Shown piece by piece: positions 1 through 4,378 of a DNA stretch of 5,779 nucleotides (within the stretch, counting starts at the first letter, position 1; the number at the start of each line of letters is the position of its first letter). The translations under genes were made by a program, and so were the position numbers. This DNA is from Patescibacteria group bacterium (GTDB lineage: Bacteria > Patescibacteriota > Minisyncoccia > Minisyncoccales > DG-74-1). The DNA lies in the NCBI GenBank assembly GCA_030016465.1, contig JASEJL010000050.1:1-5779 (forward strand). Reading direction: 5' to 3'. The notes beneath the pieces are model-generated. The model did no database searches. It was not told where the DNA came from and saw only the letters and a list, made by a program, of their open reading frames with translations.

Positions 1-23
1 TTGTTTTTGAGATTTCTCTTCAT
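1..23 (-). CDS. possible start of a gene running off the left edge
   Basis: An ATG on the minus strand (23-21) overlaps by one base the TAA of the short open frame just upstream (TAATG arrangement). It begins M-K-R-N-L-K-N before the window ends. A weak AAAGG lies about 10 nt upstream. The stop-start overlap is typical of translationally coupled genes, but seven codons cannot establish a gene. Product unknown. Confidence 0.15.
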
Positions 24-157
24 TATTTTAGACCTTTTTTGACTCTTTGCCATAGGGTTTCTTCACCAATTAGAAGAAATTTAACTAACATTACCTTTTC
101 AAATTCAGTCAATTTTGACCATTCAAGGGTGTTACCGATGTATCTTATATTCTGCAA
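23..157 (-). CDS. short open frame, possibly the 3' end of a frameshifted gene
   Basis: The frame is open from 163 to the TAA at 25-23. Its residues look protein-like, with acidic, aromatic and basic residues mixed and a C-terminus ending QRVKKGLK. No good start exists: TTG at 157 has AGGAG only 3 nt upstream, and the first ATG is at 91, which would leave 22 residues. Immediately upstream, another register is open from the neighbouring gene's stop down to a TAA at 134-132 and reads RFGAEFEFLGVVAEYK. Joining the two needs a +1 shift near 140-155. The region could therefore be a decayed gene, a frameshifted gene, or chance open frames in AT-rich DNA. I do not recognise the product. Confidence 0.25.
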   Translation of the reverse strand: MQNIRYIGNTLEWSKLTEFEKVMLVKFLLIGEETLWQRVKKGLK

Positions 158-204
158 CCACTCCTAAAAATTCAAATTCAGCACCAAATCTATAGTTGGC
201 GATT

Positions 205-250
205 ACCCTATTTTTATGGTAATTTCTGGCGTTTTTCTTAAAAATAGGGT
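205..250. repeat. 12-bp perfect inverted repeat around the stop codon of the 419-residue gene
   Basis: ACCCTATTTTTA (205-216) is the exact reverse complement of TAAAAATAGGGT (239-250), with a 22-nt spacer. The minus-strand stop codon (240-238) lies in the 5' arm of the transcript hairpin. No T-tract follows the 3' arm on the minus strand, so it is not a standard intrinsic terminator. It could protect the mRNA 3' end or be a weak terminator. Confidence 0.5.
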
Positions 251-1497
251 TGGGATTCTTTTGCCTTAATTTGAGAAATCTTTAATTGAAGAAGTTTTTC
301 TGACTTAAATTTTCGATATTCTTTCTTCCTTTTATCTAACCATTCCTCCCATTTTAAAATATGGGATTTAAAAAGCCAAATCAAAATCGAAGCTATAAAA
401 AAAGGTAAAAGCAAAGAGTCAAAGAAAATATTGTCTGTTAGACCAGTTGGAGCACTAGTTGCACCCAAAACTGCTGTTTTTGAGACAGTGATGCGAGCAG
501 AATCAGAAAGATAATCTCCATTCCAAAAAAGTGTAGCTGAATTTGTCAAATTTGTTTGGCCAAATGGAAATTTATCAGCCGAATCAACAACCGCCCAGAA
601 AGTGATTATTTTTTTCTGATTTGGGCCCAAATTTCCAAGATCAATTCCTTGAGCAATATTACCACTGGTTAATACTCCGTCTATTTTCAAGGTATTTTCC
701 TTGAAAGTAATTTTATCTGGCAAAACATCAACGATTCTTAGATTTTTGGCACCAGAACCAGAATTGACTTGAATTTGAAATTCCAAAATTTCTGATGGAT
801 CAGCAAAAATAGATTTAGAAAAGATTGCCTGGCCATCTGAAAGATTTCTTCCTTTTTTTTGAATTGTTGGACTCTGAGTTCCTAAAACTTGTTTAACATT
901 AATTTTCACGCTATCTGTAGCTGAGCCAGCAGAACCTGAGCAGGTTAGAGTGTAGGTATAAGTACCGTATCCCAAACTACCAGTATTTTCAGAACCAGAA
1001 GGACCTTTTACCCCTGACCAAGAACCGGAAGCAATACAAGAATTAGCATTAGTAGACGTCCAGCTTAAGTTAGCTGAACTTCCATAAGAGAGATTAATTG
1101 GGCCATCAGAGCCATTGGCTTTAATGTCAACCTGCGGGCCGCAAGCTGTGGTAAAGCTTTTATCTTCTCCGTAAGAAATACCAGCACTGTTTTTGGCTAC
1201 TGCTCGGTAATGGTAAGTGGTACAAGGACTTAAATTTGAAACAGTAATACAATATATTCCTTGCTGAGTTAAAATTTTCTCAGAGGTTGTCTGACCATAA
1301 TTTGTGGTTGGCCCATATTCAAACCAACTCGAAACAGTAATATCGCCACCCATATCAGTTACTTCCCCAACAAAAGTAACAGTTGTTCCATTGACAGTGG
1401 TAATATTAGGACAATTCTCAGCCAAAGCAAAATTAACAGAAATTAAAACTCCTATCAATGCTAACAAAATACTAAAAATGATATTTTTTTTAGCCAT
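238..1497 (-). CDS. exported FN3-like/Ig-like/DUF11-like surface protein with C-terminal membrane anchor
   Basis: This 419-residue protein is probably displayed on the cell surface. Residues 1-26 form a signal peptide ending ALA. Residues 28-118 are a fibronectin-III-like domain (core YHYRAVAKN, closing KSFTT). Residues 122-202 are an Ig-like domain with LSWTSTNANSC and YTLTC. Residues 207-340 resemble DUF11 (start QKKGRNLSDG, then VDVLPDKITF, then LTNSATLF). A hydrophobic helix (about 356-376) and a basic, charged tail (377-419) follow. Cysteines 29, 83, 92, 119, 154 and 186 suggest disulfides in the first two domains. The helix is preceded by VLGATSAPTGL, a degenerate relative of an LPXTG signal, but the 43-residue tail is too long for a normal sorting signal. 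The ATG at 1497 fits the signal peptide; no Shine-Dalgarno is visible. A shorter paralog lies upstream at 1679-2344. Ligand unknown; adhesion is an inference. Confidence 0.9.
   Translation of the reverse strand: MAKKNIIFSILLALIGVLISVNFALAENCPNITTVNGTTVTFVGEVTDMGGDITVSSWFEYGPTTNYGQTTSEKILTQQGIYCITVSNLSPCTTYHYRAVAKNSAGISYGEDKSFTTACGPQVDIKANGSDGPINLSYGSSANLSWTSTNANSCIASGSWSGVKGPSGSENTGSLGYGTYTYTLTCSGSAGSATDSVKINVKQVLGTQSPTIQKKGRNLSDGQAIFSKSIFADPSEILEFQIQVNSGSGAKNLRIVDVLPDKITFKENTLKIDGVLTSGNIAQGIDLGNLGPNQKKIITFWAVVDSADKFPFGQTNLTNSATLFWNGDYLSDSARITVSKTAVLGATSAPTGLTDNIFFDSLLLPFFIASILIWLFKSHILKWEEWLDKRKKEYRKFKSEKLLQLKISQIKAKESQPYF
1147..1227. repeat. copy 1 of an 81-bp near-identical tract shared by the two paralogs
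   Basis: It matches 1988-2068 at 79 of 81 positions by eye. It encodes the end of the FN3-like domain, from PCTTYHYRAVAKN to KSFTT. One mismatch is silent (GGA/GGC, Gly) and one changes Ile to Thr. Sequence on both sides is far more diverged, which suggests gene conversion or a recent local exchange. Confidence 0.9.
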
Positions 1498-1522
1498 ACT
1501 TTTATTTTTATATTGAAGTTGA

Positions 1523-1660
1523 TGCGTAATAACTCGCGAGGTTTAAAACCTAACGTTAAACCTAAATTTTATTCGTAAAAATCCTTAAAATCTCTTAAAT
1601 TACAACCCTAAACCTTATTACAGTTAAACCTTATTATTACGCCTAAACCTTTATTACGCA
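1523..1660. repeat. degenerate repeat cluster in the gap between the paralogs
   Basis: The gap between the paralogs holds several minus-strand variants of GTAATAAGGTTTAG spaced about 16-19 nt apart, clearest at 1610-1660. The outer copies form a 10-bp perfect inverted repeat: TGCGTAATAA at 1523-1532 and TTATTACGCA at 1651-1660, with TTATTACGC again at 1634-1642. Two palindromes lie inside, CTCGCGAG (1533-1540) and TAACGTTA (1551-1558). No open frame or T-tract terminator is seen. It may be a protein-binding array, a structured leader, or a small mobile-repeat remnant. Confidence 0.6.
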
Positions 1661-1678
1661 CTATCTTTATTTTAATAG

Positions 1679-2344
1679 TTACAAGGTTACTATTGCTGGT
1701 TTAGTTATTACCGTAGGTGGTTTTGGCTGGACGATTACTTGAACCGAATCACTCTCTGTTTTACCGGTATTATTGTTTTTACAAGTGAGAGTAAATGTGT
1801 ATGTCTTTATTTGATTCAGTTGAATGGTTTCTGATCCAGAAATTGATTTTGAACCTGACCAATCTCCTGAAGTTGTACAAGAATCTGCATTTTGGGATGT
1901 CCAAGATATGGTTACATAATCTTTATACTTGAGAGTAATGGGCCCATTTGAATCATTGGCTTTCACATCAACAATTACCGAACATTTTGTGGTAAAGCTT
2001 TTATCTTCGCCGTAAGAAGTACCAGCACTGTTTTTGGCTACTGCTCGGTAATGGTAAGTGGTACAAGGCTCTAGGTTATATACAGTGGCACAAAAAACAC
2101 CTGTCCCAGATTGAGAAGAATGAGCAGTTTCATAACCATAGGAAGTCGTCTTCCCATATTGGAACCAAACTTCCAGATTAGAATCTCCTCCATCATCGGT
2201 CACTTCTCCAACTAAAGTAGCCTCCGTTTCTTTTGCTTCAGTGTTATTAGGACAACTGTTGGCTAAGACCATCAGTGAAATTCCTGCCAAAAAAACCATT
2301 AAAACAGATAAAATTGTAATTGTAATTTTTGATTTTTTAGTCAT
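1679..2344 (-). CDS. exported FN3-like/Ig-like protein, short paralog without anchor
   Basis: This 221-residue protein has the two N-terminal domains of its downstream neighbour. Residues 1-29 are a basic then hydrophobic signal sequence (MTKKSK..., cleavage possible after VLA). Residues 31-120 are a fibronectin-III-like domain (PCTTYHYRAVAKN, KSFTT). Residues 125-206 are an Ig-like domain (ISWTSQNADSC, FTLTC). It ends in a short Pro/Val/Thr-rich stretch (QPKPPTVITK). Cysteines 31, 85, 94, 121, 156 and 188 have exactly the spacing seen in the longer paralog. It lacks the DUF11-like domain, membrane helix and tail, and nothing resembling them follows the TAA. It may be a secreted partner, a truncated duplicate, or held by its uncleaved N-terminal helix. 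The start is supported by the signal sequence; no Shine-Dalgarno is visible. Confidence 0.88.
   Translation of the reverse strand: MTKKSKITITILSVLMVFLAGISLMVLANSCPNNTEAKETEATLVGEVTDDGGDSNLEVWFQYGKTTSYGYETAHSSQSGTGVFCATVYNLEPCTTYHYRAVAKNSAGTSYGEDKSFTTKCSVIVDVKANDSNGPITLKYKDYVTISWTSQNADSCTTSGDWSGSKSISGSETIQLNQIKTYTFTLTCKNNNTGKTESDSVQVIVQPKPPTVITKPAIVTL
1988..2068. repeat. copy 2 of the 81-bp near-identical tract
   Basis: It is offset by 841 nt from copy 1 at 1147-1227 and lies at the same domain position. It encodes the C-terminal half of the FN3-like domain of the short paralog, with Thr where copy 1 has Ile. Confidence 0.9.
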
Positions 2345-2376
2345 TTTATAATTTATTTTAAGTTTACTACCTTATT

Positions 2377-2408
2377 TTTTCGACCTTTTTTATTTTCGAC
2401 CTTTTTTA
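2377..2408. repeat. exact 16-bp tandem duplication upstream of the short paralog
   Basis: TTTTCGACCTTTTTTA occurs twice head to tail (2377-2392 and 2393-2408). It lies about 35-65 nt upstream of the ATG at 2344, where promoter elements would be expected. It may be polymerase slippage or a duplicated regulatory site. Confidence 0.85.
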
Positions 2409-2409
2409 C

Positions 2410-2427
2410 CAAACCGTTGGCGGTTTG
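2410..2427. repeat. small hairpin, 7-bp stem with 4-nt loop
   Basis: CAAACCG (2410-2416) and CGGTTTG (2421-2427) pair around TTGG. Directly downstream on the minus strand there are A residues rather than T, so it is not an intrinsic terminator for minus-strand transcription. On the plus strand the following T-run is weak. Confidence 0.5.
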
Positions 2428-2446
2428 ACCTTCTTTATAACACTTA

Positions 2447-2539
2447 TCACCATTTTTTTGAATAGACCATAAGCCATCCCTACCTTCTTTGTTAAAAGAT
2501 GTGCTAACAGGGCTGCTTTTCTATTCAAAAAAATGGTGA
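2447..2539. repeat. 20-bp perfect inverted repeat with 53-nt spacer
   Basis: 2447-2466 is the exact reverse complement of 2520-2539 (central part ATTTTTTTGAATAG / CTATTCAAAAAAAT). The spacer contains further short complementary pieces (AGGG/CCCT, GTTA/TAAC), so a transcript would fold into a long imperfect hairpin. No target-site duplication is seen at its edges. It lies between the terminator of the upstream gene and the short FN3/Ig gene. It may be a small mobile-repeat remnant or a structured RNA leader. Confidence 0.75.
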
Positions 2540-2574
2540 GGAGGAAAGGAAAGATTTTCTCTACTTTCCTCCTC
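2527..2574 (-). terminator. intrinsic terminator after the EKPV-linker gene
   Basis: On the minus strand, GAGGAGGAAAG (2574-2564) pairs with CTTTCCTCCTC (2548-2538) across a 15-nt loop. Four nucleotides later comes a run of seven T (2533-2527). The stem begins 35 nt after the TAG of the preceding gene. The TTTCCTCCTCTCTA sequence at its right flank is repeated directly at 2565-2578 and 2591-2604. Confidence 0.7.
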
Positions 2575-2608
2575 TCTAAAATTGAATTATTTTCCTCCTC
2601 TCTACTTT

Positions 2609-3685
2609 CTATCTTGTGACGACTACCGGAGGACGAACTTTTTTGTCCTCCGTCTTTTCCTCCCTGAAACGCGGGAAAGAATAGCCAAACCCTATTCCCC
2701 CTCCCCAATCCCCAGCGTCTTTTTGGGAATTTGAGGAATTGGAAAAGAGTTCAATCACAATTCCAAAAGTAAGATATAACTGTTGGTTTGAACTTCCCCC
2801 TATTCCTACTCCAATACAGAGACGATCCTTCACAAAGCCGAAGCCACAGCCCACTGAAGGCCCTTCTCCAGCTATGGCTGAAAGAACCCCGGCCAAACTC
2901 CCAGCCCGGGTAGTGCTAAACCCTAGGCCGCCCCCTATTCCGACAGGGTCGTCTTCTCTACACGCCGCAATTTGACTAAAATAACCCCCCATAAGACATA
3001 TTGACCAATACAACGTTTTCTCGGCATTATAAACAACCTCTTTTTTTACCTTAAGTACTGGTTTTTCTATTACCACCTCTTTCTCTACTATAACTGGTTT
3101 TTCTATTACCACCTCTTTTTCTACTATAACTGGTTTCTCGATATAAACAGGTTTCTCTGCTACAACTACTTTCTCTTTCTCTTTCTCTTCTTTTTTTACT
3201 CCCACTGATTCTTCTGGTTTTTCTGGGGGAAGGAATTTCTCTTTTCTTGCCAAACATATATTTCCGCATCGCTGAGGGACAAAAAAGTCTAACAACATCC
3301 CCTGATAGAGACAAGGGATGATGAAGCCTTTTAAATTCTGCTGTCCGCACCACTGTACGTTGCGGACAACTCCTACTTTCCCAGCCGGCTTAAAAATCAT
3401 CCAGATAAATTTTTTACCCGGCGGAAAAGATTCCTCTTTCACTAGTGTATCGTTCCTGGACTGTTCTTCCAAGTAATTATAAACCTGCTGGGCATTCCAG
3501 GTAGGTTCTGCTAACTTTAATCCCTCGATAATTTGTTCTTTATTCACAGTTATCTCTTCTTGAAGAGATAACTTATCCCTCACATCTCCCATCAAAGGCG
3601 CCCTTCCTAGCTGAGACCATTTAAAAGTCTCGGCCAGACACGGAGTAACAAACAAAACAACCATTAAAAATAAAAATCTTTTCAT
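2609..3685 (-). CDS. exported protein of unknown function with EKPV-repeat linker and glycine-rich C-terminal domain
   Basis: I do not recognise this 358-residue protein. Residues 1-18 are a signal peptide ending CLA. Residues 20-147 are a mixed domain with four cysteines (113, 125, 140, 144) and the motif FFVPQRCGNICL; I recall similar VP..CGN motifs in envelope proteins of other phyla, without certainty. Residues 148-215 are a charged Pro/Glu/Lys/Val linker with repeated EKPVIVEKEVVI. Residues 225-313 are glycine-rich with alternating hydrophobics (DPVGIGGGLGF, VGCGFGF, CIGVGIGG), which resembles a short beta-barrel. The tail is basic (VRPPVVVTR). A strong Shine-Dalgarno precedes the ATG, unlike the neighbouring genes. 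The part encoding the glycine-rich domain is about 60% G+C over 2821-2940, far above its surroundings, suggesting transfer. It lies 72 nt after the sortase and may be co-transcribed with it. It could span or bind a membrane; this is unproven. Confidence 0.85.
   Translation of the reverse strand: MKRFLFLMVVLFVTPCLAETFKWSQLGRAPLMGDVRDKLSLQEEITVNKEQIIEGLKLAEPTWNAQQVYNYLEEQSRNDTLVKEESFPPGKKFIWMIFKPAGKVGVVRNVQWCGQQNLKGFIIPCLYQGMLLDFFVPQRCGNICLARKEKFLPPEKPEESVGVKKEEKEKEKVVVAEKPVYIEKPVIVEKEVVIEKPVIVEKEVVIEKPVLKVKKEVVYNAEKTLYWSICLMGGYFSQIAACREDDPVGIGGGLGFSTTRAGSLAGVLSAIAGEGPSVGCGFGFVKDRLCIGVGIGGSSNQQLYLTFGIVIELFSNSSNSQKDAGDWGGGIGFGYSFPRFREEKTEDKKVRPPVVVTR
3061..3132. repeat. two tandem 36-bp coding repeats (EKPVIVEKEVVI)
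   Basis: 3061-3096 and 3097-3132 differ at one position by eye. A diverged partial copy follows at 3133. The unit is a multiple of three, so copy number can change without a frameshift. The encoded linker alternates charged and hydrophobic residues and probably forms an extended spacer between the two domains. Confidence 0.9.
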
Positions 3686-3689
3686 CTTT

Positions 3690-3701
3690 CCTCCTCCTCC
3701 T
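3690..3701 (-). promoter_or_regulatory. strong repeated Shine-Dalgarno
   Basis: The minus strand reads AGGAGGAGGAGG followed by AAAG and the ATG at 3685. Several registers of AGGAGG sit 4-10 nt from the start. It is the only strong ribosome binding site in the window and it fixes the start of the 358-residue protein. Confidence 0.85.
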
Positions 3702-3706
3702 TTCTT

Positions 3707-3755
3707 TTTTTCTTTTGATTTATTTCTTTTTCTTTTGATTTATTTCATTTATTTC
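3707..3755. repeat. 20-bp tandem repeat in a purine-rich leader
   Basis: TTTTTCTTTTGATTTATTTC occurs at 3707-3726 and 3727-3746, followed by a partial third copy ending at 3755. On the transcribed strand this makes an almost pure A/G leader between the sortase stop and the next Shine-Dalgarno. No hairpin or terminator is seen, which allows read-through from the sortase gene. Confidence 0.8.
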
Positions 3756-3757
3756 TT

Positions 3758-4375
3758 TTAATGTGCTGCTGCTTCGGCCACTACTAATATACGGTGCGAT
3801 GCTCTGCCGAGTGGCCAGCAGCTTATTAATATTAACATATTTTTAGATCTTGTCAAGTCTTCTTCTGGTATTTCTTCTCCTTTTTGCACAAAAATTTTTT
3901 TAATAACGTAATAATGAAATTTTTGGTGATTAAAATTTAAAATAATCTCATCACCTTCTTCCAACTCATTGAGCTGACTAAAGACCTGATTGTAATTAAT
4001 TTTAGGCCAACTAAGTGGAACAGAATGACCTTCAATTATTGTTTTTCCTTTTTCTCCTGGTAAGGCTGAACCGGGGAAAAAAACCACTCCCTTATCTAAT
4101 CCTTTTTTAATTTCCTCTTCACTTTTAACAAAAATAATTGGAGCTAAAACCCCAATTTTTGGAATCTCAATGCTGTCTTCCTTTTCAGTATACTCAAATT
4201 TTTTTTCTTCTAATTTTAATTGGGGAACTTCTTTTTCTATTTTTTTCTCAAATGGCTTACTCAAAAACTGCCAAATCACATGCTTATTAAAAATGAAAGA
4301 AACCTTTCCCCAATTTAAAATCAAAAAACTCAAAAGAAAAAAAAAGAAAAAATATTTAAGAAGTTTTTTCTTCAT
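3758..4375 (-). CDS. sortase family transpeptidase
   Basis: A 205-residue membrane-anchored sortase, a cysteine transpeptidase that cleaves a C-terminal sorting motif on exported proteins and joins them to an acceptor on the cell surface. Residues 7-21 are an N-terminal signal-anchor (with five consecutive Phe) and residues 40-68 a charged stalk. The catalytic domain runs from about 69 (SIEIPKIGVLAPI) to 201. The expected triad is present: His117 in IIEGHSVP, Cys186 in LILISCWPLG and Arg195 in HRILVVAE. Size and single N-terminal anchor resemble the class D/E type; the exact class is uncertain. The ATG lies 3 nt after the stop of the CAP gene and has no Shine-Dalgarno, so translation is probably coupled. 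No clear LPXTG protein is in the window. The last 60 nt of the gene are noticeably G+C-richer than the rest. Confidence 0.92.
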   Translation of the reverse strand: MKKKLLKYFFFFFLLSFLILNWGKVSFIFNKHVIWQFLSKPFEKKIEKEVPQLKLEEKKFEYTEKEDSIEIPKIGVLAPIIFVKSEEEIKKGLDKGVVFFPGSALPGEKGKTIIEGHSVPLSWPKINYNQVFSQLNELEEGDEIILNFNHQKFHYYVIKKIFVQKGEEIPEEDLTRSKNMLILISCWPLGRASHRILVVAEAAAH

Positions 4376-4378
4376 AAT

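Noticed and set aside
1570..1660. CCCTAAA/CCTAAACC-like pieces that resemble telomere repeats
   Set aside because: The units are irregular, few, interrupted and internal between two bacterial genes. They are better described as degenerate short repeats.
2447..2539. An insertion sequence bounded by the 20-bp inverted repeats
   Set aside because: The interior is only 53 nt with no transposase, and no target-site duplication is seen. At most it is a tiny non-autonomous remnant.
2739..2975. A 78-codon plus-strand open frame rich in proline
   Set aside because: It lies entirely antisense to the 358-residue exported protein. Its proline content mirrors the glycine-rich minus-strand coding sequence, and no ribosome binding site is evident.
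3061..3132. A CRISPR-like repeat pattern from the 36-bp units
   Set aside because: The two units are directly adjacent with no spacers and lie in frame within a coding region.
3051..3353. A 100-codon minus-strand frame with Ser/Arg/Glu repeats
   Set aside because: It is an out-of-frame reading of the EKPV-repeat region. The overlapping frame has a signal peptide, a strong Shine-Dalgarno and an organised domain structure.
3770..3830. A tRNA-like look on the minus strand (CTCGGCAGAGCATCGCAC resembles a D-arm)
   Set aside because: No acceptor stem, anticodon arm or T-arm pairing could be built, and the stretch is in frame in the sortase with the catalytic arginine.
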